Counted from the stretch's first letter, positions 37,405 through 46,559 are shown. The stretch is 64,000 nucleotides of DNA from Anaeromassilibacillus senegalensis (GCF_001261775.1 NZ_LN868535.1:437053-501052); one strand, 5' to 3'. Notes: generated by a model not told the origin, from the letters alone. Translations and numbers: made by a program.

Positions 37405-38648
37405 TGACCTGCGGTCAGCACGGCCCGCCCTTTTATGTTACCTGAATCGCACCCGCGCTGTGGCGGGACGGACGGGACAAGCTCCCGGAGCTTTTCCTTT
37501 ATAGATTTTTTAACCTCACAGGTTATTGTTCAAATGTGTTTTTCCACTTTTCTAAAAAGTGGCGGGATCAAAGGGCAGAGGACGTGCAACGTCGTTCGCG
37601 CCTCCGGCGATGGTCGTTTAAAACTTCGAGCGAGGCTTTAGCCTCAAGCGAGCGTCCTGACCGGAGGTCCTCTTCCTGAGAAGAGCGAGTGGGAACGAGT
37701 GATAGAGTTTTTTACGAGGCACTAAGCTGCCTCTGGGGCTTCTTTGGTTCCCCGGCTTTCGCCGGGGGTTACGTCGCTTTGAAAAGCGACAGCAAAGATT
37801 GTTTACTTTAAAAAAGTAAAACAAATTTTTATCTTTCAAAAACAATGGGATTCTTTGTTTTAAACAAGCAAAAGTAAATTTTCACATTGCAAAAACAACG
37901 GGGTTCTTCGCTATAAGAAAATAAAAGAAGATTTGTTGTACAAGCAACATTTCTTTTAAAAGTTTTACTTTTAAAGCTTTTATTCCATAACGAAATTACA
38001 GTGAATGTTGTTGCGTAGGCAACCTTGTATTAAAAAGAAGAATTAGAAACACTTTACATGAAACAGGCAAATTAATTGCATGTGCAATCTTATATCTTTT
38101 TGCGCTTTTACAAAAGCAGGAGAAAACCGCCGGTTGCCCTTATGCCGGGCGGCACCTCCGGTGGGGACGCTCGCTTGAGGCTAAAGCCTCGCTCGATGCT
38201 CCAAACGACCGTCGCCGTAGGCGTGTTAGACACTGCGTGTCCGGTCTTGCCACGAAAGTTGGACAAAGGCACGCGTAGGGGGGCGCGAGAGCTGGGCTCC
38301 GGATAAGTTCGACTCACGCCCCCCTACACCCCCGGTATCCTCATATGCCTAAGTCGCTCAGGAAAGGCCGTGTGCGTTTCATTGCCGGCGGAGCTTGGGC
38401 TTTCTGTTTTTGTTTTGGCATTACTGTGGTTGTCGGTCAGGTTTGCTTTTTATGGGTTTTATGCAAATTATCAGCTGGGCTTTATCATTTTACATGAGGA
38501 CGTTGTTGGGGGGAACCTCTGCGTTTTTTTATAGCATTCAACCTTATGGGAAAACCACCGTAGGTGCGGAAGACCTTGCACGTCCTGTCGCGGGCATCTG
38601 TGGACCTGTGCTTGAATTAGCGTCCGCCCCTGCCGTCCCGACCGGAGG
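37405..38648 (-). repeat. mosaic hairpin repeat element, copy E5 (reverse orientation, near full length)
   Basis: Reverse complement of the E1 order over 1.24 kb: GACCTGCGGTCAGCACGG (37409), GGACAAGCTCCCGGAGC (37473), CCACTTTTCTAAAAAGTGG (37545), a GAGCGAGGCTTTAGCCTC block (37628), hairpins, AT-rich module (37800-38100), GCCGGGCGGCACCTCCGG (38143), a second GAGGCT/AGCCTC block (38175), GGGGGGCGCGAGAG (38277), then the GCATTCAACCTTATGGGA segment (38534) and GTCCCGACCGGAGGTCAGC (38635) ending on the dnaN stop codon. It fills the whole dnaN-S4 gap. Confidence 0.85.
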
Positions 38649-39761
38649 TCAGCCGACTTCGCTTTTGAGACGGACGGGGAGAACAAGGAACAGGAAGGAA
38701 TTCCCCTCGCGGGGCAGGACTTTCATCGGGCTGAGTGGACCATTCAGCTGGACGCGGACTTCGTCGCCGTCGGCATTGCGCAGGGCGTCAAGCAAATACC
38801 GGTTATTAAAGCCGATCTCCACATTTGGTCCGGTGATTTCCGCTTCCAACTGATCGTTGGCGCGTCCCATCGCGGTGGAACAGGAAATCTTGATTTCATG
38901 ATCCTGAAACACACAGCGCACCGGGCTTTTCAACCGGTCCGTGATCAGCAGGGAGACGCGTTCCACACTGTCCATCAGGCCGCGCGTTTTTACCAGCACC
39001 TCTGTGCCGCTTGCCGTCGGAATCGCGGCTTTATAATCCAAAAACTCGCCTTCCAGCAACCTCGATATTACAGTATAACATCCAATCTTGAACAGAATAT
39101 GGCGACGGCCCACCAAAATTGAAAGTGTTTCTTCATCGCTGTCGCTCAACAGCTTATTTACTTCGCTCAATGTCTTACCCGGTACCACAAAGCTAGTCGG
39201 CTCGGCACACTGTACCGGTTCCTCGCGGATCGCCAGCCGGTATCCATCCACAGAAACCAGCCGCAGCGCTGTTCCATCCAATTCAAACAATGTTCCGGTG
39301 TGAATTGGTTTTGCGTCCGTATCCGCAACGGCAAATATGGTCTGCCGGATCATGCTTTTCAACAGGTTGTGCGGCAGATCAATGCTCGTTTCACTGGTAA
39401 TGGACGGAATTTCCGGATACTCCTCCGCCGGAATGCCGACGATAGAGAATTCGCTCGGCCCACAGGTGATTGCCGTGATGTGCTTTTCGTCGGAGGCGAT
39501 GCAGACCTGCTCCGCGGGCAGACGGCGCACAATATCGCCGAACAAACGTGCGCTTAAAATCAAACTGCCCGGCTGTTCAACGGCCGCTTCAATGACCGTC
39601 GTCATACCCAGTTCTAGGTCATATCCGCATAAAGTGACGCTGTTTCCTTCCGCGCGAAGCAGGATGCCTTCCAGCGCGGGGATGGACGATTTTGTAGAGA
39701 CCGCGCGCTGTACGTTGGAGACGGCCTCCGTCAATTGTTGTTTGTTACAGATAATTTTCAT
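38649..39761 (-). CDS. dnaN: DNA polymerase III sliding clamp (beta subunit)
   Basis: A 370-residue clamp of three similar domains. Family landmarks include LEGILLRAEG, GYDLELGM, the FAVADTDAKPIHTGTLFELDG segment, DGYRLAIRE and the C-terminal LVLPVRL. The frame extends five residues past the usual LPVRL ending and stops where the repeat's GACCTCCGGTC motif begins. The ATG at 39761 follows AAAAGGGTG. Normally it follows dnaA closely; here 1.46 kb intervenes. Confidence 0.97.
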   Translation of the reverse strand: MKIICNKQQLTEAVSNVQRAVSTKSSIPALEGILLRAEGNSVTLCGYDLELGMTTVIEAAVEQPGSLILSARLFGDIVRRLPAEQVCIASDEKHITAITCGPSEFSIVGIPAEEYPEIPSITSETSIDLPHNLLKSMIRQTIFAVADTDAKPIHTGTLFELDGTALRLVSVDGYRLAIREEPVQCAEPTSFVVPGKTLSEVNKLLSDSDEETLSILVGRRHILFKIGCYTVISRLLEGEFLDYKAAIPTASGTEVLVKTRGLMDSVERVSLLITDRLKSPVRCVFQDHEIKISCSTAMGRANDQLEAEITGPNVEIGFNNRYLLDALRNADGDEVRVQLNGPLSPMKVLPREGNSFLFLVLPVRLKSEVG

Positions 39762-39829
39762 GATTTCACCCTTTTTTCTTCGCGCGGACGGGATTTGCCT
39801 GCCGATATGGTTATACAAATAGTAGATAT

Positions 39830-40160
39830 ACCACGCGTATAACCGTCAGCTGCATAAATATGCAGAAGGGAGAAGTTCCGTTCTGTTCAGCAAATTGCGG
39901 TCCGCTTTTTGTTTTCCACATGGTTTGCTGGGTATCCACGATGTCTGTTGGTTTATTTTAATATAGCATTGCTATGGAATAGCTATTGATTTAGTTTTAG
40001 CAGTAGGGAGGCCGGAAATGTTGATAACTGGACAAACTCCAGGCAGGGTGCGGAAATTCGACCCTGAATTTTCCAAATCGCAATGTGGACGGATTGTGAA
40101 AGGATTTTGGCGTTTCACCGAAAATCAACAGAGTGTTGAAAACTCTGTGGGGAAAGTTGA
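39830..40160. other. candidate origin sub-region between dnaA and dnaN
   Basis: Intergenic sequence with a consensus-type DnaA box TTTTCCACA (39912-39920), a weaker GTATCCACG (39932-39940), inverted boxes TGTGGACGG (40085) and TGTGGGGAA (40146), and an AT-rich stretch (39952-40000) holding several TAG triplets that could serve as DnaA-trios. It is followed by repeat E6. Assignment as part of oriC rests on these and on position. Confidence 0.55.
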
Positions 40161-40299
40161 AAACCGGTGAAAAGATTTTTGTGTACAAAAAGACGTGCTT
40201 CCATGGGTGTCAAATAAAAAGATACATGAAAGTAGACGGTTTTACTATTTATAAAAAGTTGTTTTTGAAATTTGCAGGGGTTTGAAAAAATCCTGCAAG

Positions 40300-41220
40300 A
40301 GGATCATTTTTTACGTTCAAAAAGTAAAACAAAGTTTCTATATGATTGCGGAAGCAATGAGATTCTTTGCTTTTAGAACGCAAATAAACCTTTCTTGCAC
40401 TAAGAAACATTTCCTTTATAGCGTCTATTTAAATTCATAACACGATTATAATAGAAATTGTTGCATAGACAATCTTGTGGTAAAAAGTAAAAATAAAAAC
40501 ATTTTACATCAAGCAAACAAATTGATTGCATATCCAATCTTTCTCTTGTGCGCTTTTGAAAAAGCGGGAGAAAACCGCTGGTTGCCCTCATGCCGGGCGG
40601 CACCTCCGGTGGGGGCGCTCGCTTGAGGCTAAAGCCTCGCTCGACGCTCCAAACGACCATCGCCGGAGACGTGTTAGACACTGTGTGTCCGGTCTTATTT
40701 CAAAAGAAAGTAAAGATATGGACGTGCAACGTCGTTCGCGGACCTCCGGTCGGGACACGGACTTCCAGTCGGGACGCGCCTCCGGCGAGGAACATTTTCA
40801 CCTTGCAAATCATGCTTAAAATAGGTCTTTCTACGTTTCTAAAAGCGGCAGGAACCGTTTTTATCTTGCATACCATTCTTAAAATATATTTCTACATTTC
40901 CAAAAGCGGCGGGAAACAGTGGCCGCTTATCATTAGTTTGTCACTTGGTGCGTGCCAATTGTTTTTTGGGACGCGAGAGTTGGGCTCCGGATCACTTCGA
41001 CGCGCGCCCTCCTACACCCCCGGTATCCTCATATACCTGAATCACTCAGGGAGGGCGGCATGCTCTTCATTGCCGGTGGAATTTTGGCTTTCTATATTTT
41101 ACTTTGGCCTTACTGTTGTTGTCGGCTAAGATGTCACACGGGAGTTGGTTCTTTCCGTCGCGGGCATCCGTGGTATTTTGTTTTGCTCAACGTCCGCCCG
41201 CGCCGTGCATGCAGGCTCAG
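40300..41220 (-). repeat. mosaic hairpin repeat element, copy E6 (reverse orientation)
   Basis: The AT-rich module (40310-40550) is followed by GCCGGGCGGCACCTCCGG (40593), GAGGCTAAAGCCTC (40624-40637), GACCTCCGGTCGGGAC (40741), a segment with TTTCTACGTTTCTAAAAGCGG (about 40830) and its near repeat (40890), CGCGCCCTCCTACACCCC (41002), CACGGGAGTTGGTTCTTTC (41138) and GCGGGCATCCGTGG. This copy matches E9 (56620-57345) in reverse complement better than E1. It ends 5 bp before the dnaA stop codon. Confidence 0.85.
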
Positions 41221-41225
41221 CCTGC

Positions 41226-42539
41226 TCAGCGGTCGCGGATGTTTTTGACGATGTCTTCGACGGTGGCTTTAATTTTAGGGTCGCGGGCCATGCTCTTCTC
41301 GACCTGCTGGATCGCATAGACCACAGTGGAATGATCGCGCCCGCCGAACTCCTCGCCGATGGCAGTCATCGGCATCTGGGTGATCTCGCGGACGATGTAC
41401 ATCGCCACCTGCCGCGCGTTGGAGATGTTTGCGGACCGCTTGCTGGACCGGATGTCCTCCGGTGTGGAACCAAACGTGCGCGCAACCTCTTCAATGATCT
41501 TCTCGACGGTCACCGGAACAGGCTGATCGTTGTTAATGATGTCGCTCACTGCCATCTGTGCGGTCGTCAGGCTCGGCGCGTCGCCGTTGAGCAGGTAATA
41601 CGCCTTTAGCTTCTTGACGGTTCCCTCCAGCTGACGGATGTTGTTCTTCAGCCGGTTGGCGATGTATTCCACGACGGTGTTCGGCACGTCGATACCCAGC
41701 AGCTCCGCCTTGCGCTTGATGATTGCAATGCGCGTTTCAAAATCCGGCGGCTGAATGTCCGCCGTCAAACCCCACTCAAAACGGGTCAGCAAACGCTCTT
41801 CCAGCGTGGCAATGTCCTTCGGCGGCCGGTCGGATGTCAGGACGATCTGCTTTTTCGCCTCATATAAGGTATTGAAGGTATGAAAAAATTCCTCCTGCGT
41901 GGATTCCTTGCCCGCGATAAACTGAATATCGTCGACCAGGAACACGTCCGCCTTGCGGTACCGCTGGTGGAACTCCGCCGTGGTGCCGCGCCGGATCGCC
42001 TCGATCAGCTCGTTGGTGAACTCGTCGCCCTTGATATAAATGATGTTCATTTCCGGATGCGTCCGGGCAATCTCGTTGCAGATCGCGTACAACAGGTGCG
42101 TTTTACCCAACCCGGAATTTCCGTAGATGAATAGCGGGTTGTACAGCGTGGCGGGTTTGGTCGCCACCGCCATCGACGCCGCGTGCGCGAATTTGTTGGA
42201 CGGGCCGACGATGTAGGTGTCAAAGGTATACTCGTAATCGTCGTTCTTGTCGGACGTGTCCTCCTGCTTTTCTGAGGAAGCCACCTCGTCCGGTACACAG
42301 ATCTGCACCTGGATACCCGCGCCAAAAATTTCGGAAAACGCGTCGTTGAGCAACGTGGTATAGCACCGGTTCAGCGTCTGCCGGTGAAATTCATTGGGCG
42401 CCTGCAGAAGCGCCACACCCTTTGCAAAGTCCAGGTTGACCGGCTCAATGCGGCTGATCCATGTGGTGTAGGCGACTTCTGTGATATGGCTTTTGCAGTA
42501 ATCGCATATCAGGCTCCATGCCTCGGTGAAAGATTCCAT
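41226..42539 (-). CDS. dnaA: chromosomal replication initiator protein DnaA
   Basis: A 437-residue initiator. Domain I covers about residues 1-80. The AAA+ domain has Walker A GNSGLGKTHL and Walker B FLVDDIQFIAGK, with sensor TSDRPPKDIATLEERL. The C-terminal DNA-binding domain carries GGRDHSTVVYA. Domain II is short and acidic (SSEKQEDTSDKNDDYEY). GGAGG lies 8 nt before the ATG at 42539; the longer open frame is not supported. It is transcribed away from rpmH, as is usual at Firmicute origins. Confidence 0.97.
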   Translation of the reverse strand: MESFTEAWSLICDYCKSHITEVAYTTWISRIEPVNLDFAKGVALLQAPNEFHRQTLNRCYTTLLNDAFSEIFGAGIQVQICVPDEVASSEKQEDTSDKNDDYEYTFDTYIVGPSNKFAHAASMAVATKPATLYNPLFIYGNSGLGKTHLLYAICNEIARTHPEMNIIYIKGDEFTNELIEAIRRGTTAEFHQRYRKADVFLVDDIQFIAGKESTQEEFFHTFNTLYEAKKQIVLTSDRPPKDIATLEERLLTRFEWGLTADIQPPDFETRIAIIKRKAELLGIDVPNTVVEYIANRLKNNIRQLEGTVKKLKAYYLLNGDAPSLTTAQMAVSDIINNDQPVPVTVEKIIEEVARTFGSTPEDIRSSKRSANISNARQVAMYIVREITQMPMTAIGEEFGGRDHSTVVYAIQQVEKSMARDPKIKATVEDIVKNIRDR

Positions 42540-42690
42540 TTGTTGAACCTCCGTGTTGTATAATCGTCCCGGCCTGCTGGTGCAGGCCTGTAAAACCGCG
42601 CCGGACGGCGTCTCAGCGCCCCGCCTGATACGGGACCGCCCGGCGTTCCGCCGTTTTTTCACAGGGGTGCCATCAGACAGTATATATCTT

Positions 42691-42719
42691 ATAGTATCAC
42701 ATTTTTGGTTCCATTACAA
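42691..42719 (-). promoter_or_regulatory. probable dnaA promoter
   Basis: On the minus strand TTGTAA (42714-42719) and TACTAT (42691-42696) are 17 bp apart. DnaA-box-like sequences lie directly upstream, as expected for autoregulation. Confidence 0.5.
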
Positions 42720-42720
42720 C

Positions 42721-42766
42721 TTTTCCACGGGTTTTCCACAGAGATTTCCCACACGCTGTGGAATGT
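42721..42766. promoter_or_regulatory. DnaA-box cluster (probable oriC, rpmH side)
   Basis: TTTTCCACG (42721), TTTTCCACA (42732), TTTCCCACA (42745) and the inverted TGTGGAATG (42758) are clustered within 46 bp, next to an A/T-rich run (42767-42780). This fits the DnaA-binding part of a Firmicute oriC. Confidence 0.65.
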
Positions 42767-42898
42767 AAAAAAAATTTTTTCCGCGATTTTCCTTACACTT
42801 GTACATGATATTGTGGTATGATAAAAGCGTATCCCTAAAAGCTGGGGAATCCGCGGCGCTTCGCGGATTTTTGCGGCCTGAAAAATACAAAGAAAAGG

Positions 42899-42928
42899 TT
42901 GACAGGCCGCTGGTAAATCATATATAAT
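42899..42928 (+). promoter_or_regulatory. rpmH operon promoter
   Basis: TTGACA (42899-42904) and TATAAT (42923-42928) with 18-bp spacing, 42 bp before the rpmH start. Confidence 0.8.
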
Positions 42929-42969
42929 GCTAAATTGCAAGGTTTGTACCCTGAAAGGAGGGTTTTTTC

Positions 42970-43104
42970 ATGCTGAGAACGTATCAGCCTAAGAAGCTCC
43001 ACAGAAAAAAGGAGCACGGCTTCCGCAAAAGAATGTCCACCAGCAATGGCCGTAAAGTCTTGGCCCGCCGCAGAGCAAAGGGCAGAGCGCGCCTGAGCTA
43101 CTAA
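42970..43104 (+). CDS. rpmH: 50S ribosomal protein L34
   Basis: A 44-residue basic protein with the standard L34 sequence ([20 protein letters not shown] ... [13 protein letters not shown]). GAAAGGAGG precedes the ATG. It is a ribosomal large-subunit protein and marks the right border of oriC. A hairpin terminator follows directly, so rnpA is probably expressed by read-through or its own promoter. Confidence 0.98.
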   Translation: MLRTYQPKKLHRKKEHGFRKRMSTSNGRKVLARRRAKGRARLSY

Positions 43105-43107
43105 GAC

Positions 43108-43138
43108 AAAAGGCCACCGGAGAGTGGCCTTTCTTTTT
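43108..43138 (+). terminator. terminator/attenuator between rpmH and rnpA
   Basis: AAAGGCCAC/GTGGCCTTT stem with CGGAGA loop, then TCTTTTT. Confidence 0.8.
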
Positions 43139-43207
43139 ACAACCAATCAAACGGCAGGGGAACCGCCCCGCCGGCACGGCGCCCGCTTTAGAAGGTGAGG
43201 AACGGAA

Positions 43208-43537
43208 TTGTTTATCGCGATCAAGGAGAACCGGGATTTCCGGCGCATATATACGAAAGGGAAATCGTATGTTTCCCCGATCGTTGTCACATACGTCCTG
43301 AAAAACCGCAGCCGCAATCTGCGCGCGGGAATCACCACGAGTAAAAAGACGGGCAATGCTGTCCTGCGCAACCGCTCCCGGCGGATCATGCGGGAAGCTT
43401 TCCGCCAGGCGTCCCCCCAGATAAAAGAGGGCTACGATTTTATCCTGGTGGCCAGGGGCCGCACGCCGTTTGTCAAAAGTACCGATATTTACCGCGTATT
43501 GATGCGGCAACTGAAGGACGCGGGTGTTTTGAAGTGA
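43208..43537 (+). CDS. rnpA: ribonuclease P protein component
   Basis: A 109-residue basic protein that assists the RNase P RNA in tRNA 5' maturation. It carries the signature [13 protein letters not shown] (about residues 54-66) and the N-terminal [15 protein letters not shown]. The start codon is TTG at 43208 with GAGGAA upstream. Its last codons overlap the GTG of yidD by 4 bp. Confidence 0.95.
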   Translation: MFIAIKENRDFRRIYTKGKSYVSPIVVTYVLKNRSRNLRAGITTSKKTGNAVLRNRSRRIMREAFRQASPQIKEGYDFILVARGRTPFVKSTDIYRVLMRQLKDAGVLK

Positions 43538-43776
43538 AACGCCTGCTTATTTTGCTTATCCGGTTTTATCAGCAGGCGATCTCCCCATACAAGAAGCCCT
43601 GCTGCAAGTATTATCCAACCTGTTCCAATTACGCCCTGGAGGCCGTGGAGCGCTTTGGCGCGTTTAAAGGCTTCTTTTTGGCGGCGTACCGTATCCTGCG
43701 ATGCAATCCCTTCAGCCGCGGCGGGTATGACCCCGTCCCGGAACGGAAGAACAAGCGGAAGGCGAAGGAAGGCTGA
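43534..43776 (+). CDS. yidD: membrane-protein insertion efficiency factor YidD
   Basis: An 80-residue protein with an amphipathic N-terminus ([17 protein letters not shown]) and the conserved C-rich motif [16 protein letters not shown], then [16 protein letters not shown] start overlaps the rnpA stop. It works with YidC in membrane-protein insertion. Confidence 0.95.
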   Translation: MKRLLILLIRFYQQAISPYKKPCCKYYPTCSNYALEAVERFGAFKGFFLAAYRILRCNPFSRGGYDPVPERKNKRKAKEG

Positions 43777-43919
43777 ACACAGCCCCGCGCGTTCCGGTCA
43801 CTGGGAGCGTTAAAACCTGTTTTTATGAGCGCTTTCCATGCAGTCTAGATGAAAGTTCCGGATACAATAGAGAAAAACCGGGCGTCTTGGCCCGGATCAC
43901 AGTCAGGAGCATTGGTTAC

Positions 43920-44981
43920 ATGACGAGTATTTTTAACTGGTTCGGCGGGATCCTCGGCTATCTGCTCTGGTTCTTTTACACCCTGATCCACAATTACGGG
44001 ATCGCGATTCTTCTGTTCACTATTGTGACAAAGATCATCCTGTTCCCGTTCTCGATCAAGCAGCAGAAATCCATGGCGGCCAACAGCAAGATGGCGGCGA
44101 AACAAAAGGAAATTCAAAAGCGCTACGCAAACGACAAAATGAAAATGCAGGAAGAGATGCAGAAGCTGTACGACCAGGAGGGGGTCAGCCCCGCCAGCGG
44201 CTGCCTGCCGATGCTCCTTCCGTTCCCGATTATGATCGGTATTTATTACACGGTGCTGTATCCGCTGCAGAACGCGCTGCACATCGGCATCGACTCCATC
44301 AACAAGGCGACGACGCTGCTCTCCCAAATCCCGGGCGTTGGCACGACGTTTAATTCCATGTATGGCCAGATGGAGATCATCAAACACTTCGATCAGCTCC
44401 GCCCCCACCTCACCATGTTTACCGGCGATGAGCTGGACAGAATCGCTTCCTTGAGCTCAGGTTTCAATTTCCTTGGATTGAACCTGCTGGATACCCCGCA
44501 AAGCAGCGGATTTTTCTCCTTTATGTGGTTGATCCCCGTACTGTGCCTGGCGACGTCCCTGATTTCTCAGGTGGCCATGACAAAGATGCAGCCGGGTATG
44601 GATCAGCAGCAGGGCTGCATGAAGGCGACGCTTTACATCATGCCCCTTTTCAGCGCATGGATCGCATATACCCTGCCGGGTGCCGTCGGCTTCTATTGGA
44701 TCATCCAGACGGTGGTCAGCTTTATTCAGACGCTGGTCCTGCGCAAGTTCTACAGCCCCGCGCTCATCGGCGCAAAGGCGGAGGCGCAGCGGATCGCGCT
44801 GCGTGAACAGGAGGAAGCCCGCATTCCGCGTTTGACCGTGCCGATGAAGCTTGCATCCGGTGCGCCGGCCAAACAGCAGGCAAACAAAAAAGAAAAGGCA
44901 TTGCCCCAGCAGAGCCAGGGACAGAAACCCAAGGGAAAGAGCAAACAGAACAGCGACAATTATCGCGGAACCAAAAAATAA
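43920..44981 (+). CDS. yidC: membrane protein insertase YidC/SpoIIIJ
   Basis: A 353-residue insertase of the Gram-positive type with five transmembrane segments: IFNWFGGILGYLLWFFYTLI, an amphipathic segment with KQQKSMAANSKMAAKQKEIQ, the GCLPMLLPFPIMIGIYYTVL region, and the two late helices. The C-terminal tail is strongly basic (KKEKALPQQSQGQKPKGKSK), which in the family contacts the ribosome. The ATG at 43920 is chosen although the AGGAG is 12 nt away. It lacks a lipobox, unlike B. subtilis SpoIIIJ. Confidence 0.95.
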   Translation: MTSIFNWFGGILGYLLWFFYTLIHNYGIAILLFTIVTKIILFPFSIKQQKSMAANSKMAAKQKEIQKRYANDKMKMQEEMQKLYDQEGVSPASGCLPMLLPFPIMIGIYYTVLYPLQNALHIGIDSINKATTLLSQIPGVGTTFNSMYGQMEIIKHFDQLRPHLTMFTGDELDRIASLSSGFNFLGLNLLDTPQSSGFFSFMWLIPVLCLATSLISQVAMTKMQPGMDQQQGCMKATLYIMPLFSAWIAYTLPGAVGFYWIIQTVVSFIQTLVLRKFYSPALIGAKAEAQRIALREQEEARIPRLTVPMKLASGAPAKQQANKKEKALPQQSQGQKPKGKSKQNSDNYRGTKK

Positions 44982-45034
44982 GGACGCCGCACGGCACGAA
45001 AACCATGCGGTGAAACGCCGGAAGGGGTTTTAAC

Positions 45035-45910
45035 GTGATTAAAGAAGTAATCGGCACGGGCGCGACAGTGGAAGAAGCCTTTGAGGCCGCATGCAGGGAA
45101 TTGGGCGTCGAGTCCCACGAAGCAGAGTTCGAGATTCTGGAAATGCCGGTCCGCAAGACATTCGGTCTGTTCGGCGGCAATCCTGCAAAAGTGCGCGCAT
45201 TTATCAAGAGCAGCCCAGCAGACGCGGCAGCAGCGTATTTGAAAAAGATTTTGGAAAACATGGGCCTGACCTCCGTTGCATTTGACATTCAGGAGGAGGA
45301 GAGCGGCGCGATGATCTCCCTGACAGGGGACGACATCGGCTTTATCATCGGCCACCGCGGCGAAACGCTTGACGCGCTGCAATATCTGGCGGGCCTGGTC
45401 GCCAACCACATCGACAATACCTATTATCGGATTACATTGGATATCGGCAATTACCGTGAGAAACGCAAGGATACGCTGGAAGTGCTGGGCCGAAAGATGG
45501 CCGCAAAAGCTGTCAAGACCGGCCGCAACTGTTCCTTGGAGCCGATGAATCCGTACGAACGCCGCATCATTCATACCGCGGTACAGCAGGTGGAGGGTGC
45601 AAAGAGCTGGAGCGAGGGAGAGGACCTCAACCGCCATGTGGTCATTGGTCCCGAGGGCGGCGAGAAGCCGCTGCCGCGCAGGCCCTACAACAACACCCGC
45701 GGACCCCGCAAGCCCTTTGGGGACAAGCCGTATGGAGATAAGCCGCGCGGCGATTTCCATAAGAACGGCGGCTACAACAACCGCGGTCCGCGCCCGCAGC
45801 AGAGCGGCCCCAGACCGCCGCGCCCGAACAACAGCGCGCCGCAGGCACCGAAGCGCGAGACAAACGGCCCGCTCTATGGACGCATCGACGTCAAAAAAGA
45901 GGACAATTGA
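45035..45910 (+). CDS. jag: Jag / KhpB RNA-binding protein with an RGG-like tail
   Basis: A 291-residue protein. Jag-N domain about residues 1-50, KH domain about 75-150 (with GDDIGFIIGHRGETLDALQY), R3H domain about 150-205 (NPYERRIIHTAVQQVEG). The last ~80 residues are low complexity, rich in Arg, Gly, Pro and Asn (RGPRKPFGDKPYGDKPRGDF), and probably disordered. GTG start after GGAAGGGG. Jag family proteins bind RNA and affect cell division and elongation; the tail is longer than in the Bacillus protein. Confidence 0.92.
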   Translation: MIKEVIGTGATVEEAFEAACRELGVESHEAEFEILEMPVRKTFGLFGGNPAKVRAFIKSSPADAAAAYLKKILENMGLTSVAFDIQEEESGAMISLTGDDIGFIIGHRGETLDALQYLAGLVANHIDNTYYRITLDIGNYREKRKDTLEVLGRKMAAKAVKTGRNCSLEPMNPYERRIIHTAVQQVEGAKSWSEGEDLNRHVVIGPEGGEKPLPRRPYNNTRGPRKPFGDKPYGDKPRGDFHKNGGYNNRGPRPQQSGPRPPRPNNSAPQAPKRETNGPLYGRIDVKKEDN

Positions 45911-45946
45911 CGGATAACTGAACAAAGAAACCGGCGCTGCCGGAAG

Positions 45947-45977
45947 GGGGACGGTTCGTGGGAATCGTCCCCTTTTT
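45947..45977 (+). terminator. intrinsic terminator of the yidC-jag operon
   Basis: GGGGACGGTTC/GAATCGTCCCC (one G-U) followed by TTTTT. It separates jag from the hairpin array. Confidence 0.85.
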
Positions 45978-46060
45978 GTTGCGGAGAAACTGTGGATTTG
46001 AGCCGGTTGTGGATGGCCTTTCAGTTTTACAATCTGATCTTTGTTGTCTATATTCTTTTG

Positions 46061-46559
46061 CGTCGGGCTGTTTATGGACCTGTGAATTGAAATGACAGCT
46101 CCATCCGTTTTCAGCTCTTGGTTTTCAATGAGATCTGGTCGTGCCTGTGGGTTGAAAGGATTGGTTATCTTGCCTTTACGGGCGTTAATGAATCAGTGCC
46201 CGTGGGGCACGGTGGATTGTAACATAGCAAAACTTATAAATTTCGCTGCTTTTTGGGATTCAGGCTCCGTGCGAGCCTGTGAATTGTAACCCTAATTGAC
46301 AACCTGCATATGCCCCGAATACAGCGATTCAGGCTCTATGCGAGCCTGTGGCTTGAAATCCGTAGGTCGTCTATCCCAGCTTGGCTTTCATTTTGTCAGT
46401 GCCCGCAGGAGCACTGTGAGATGAAATTACATTTCAGACGGCGTAAAAGTAATCATCGCGGAGTCGGCGTCCCTTTGGACGCCGTGGATTGTGACACAGT
46501 TAATTTGCCCTCACGGCAGCAAAGTTGATGTCAGCGTCGTTTGGACGCTGTGTATAAAG
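46061..46559 (+). CRISPR. degenerate, cas-less CRISPR-like hairpin array (eight units, type I-C-like tails)
   Basis: Eight units of hairpin plus tail. Tails end at 46093, 46158, 46223, 46290, 46359, 46427, 46495 and 46559 (spacing 64-69). Tail consensus is TGTGGATTGAAAY; examples are TGTGAATTGAAAT, TGTGGCTTGAAAT, GTGGATTGTGAC. Stems: GTGCCC/GGGCAC (46196-46210), GGCTC/GAGCC (46263-46277 and 46332-46346), GTGC/GCAC (46399-46414), GGCGTCC/GGACGCC (46466-46483), AGCGTC/GACGCT (46533-46549); the first two units are poorly paired. Unique spacers are about 33-36 bp. Layout and tail match type I-C repeats, but true CRISPR repeats are near identical and these are not. No cas gene is in the window. 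Confidence 0.5.

Noticed and set aside
38040..38070. Possible extra parS in the AT-rich repeat modules (ACATGAAACAGG, GTTTCATGTAAAG)
   Set aside because: Only half of the palindrome is present and the other half mismatches at several positions; it is a repeat feature, not a ParB site.
46061..46559. Calling the array a functional CRISPR locus
   Set aside because: Repeats are too different from each other, there are no cas genes in the window and no clear leader. Only a CRISPR-like description is justified.
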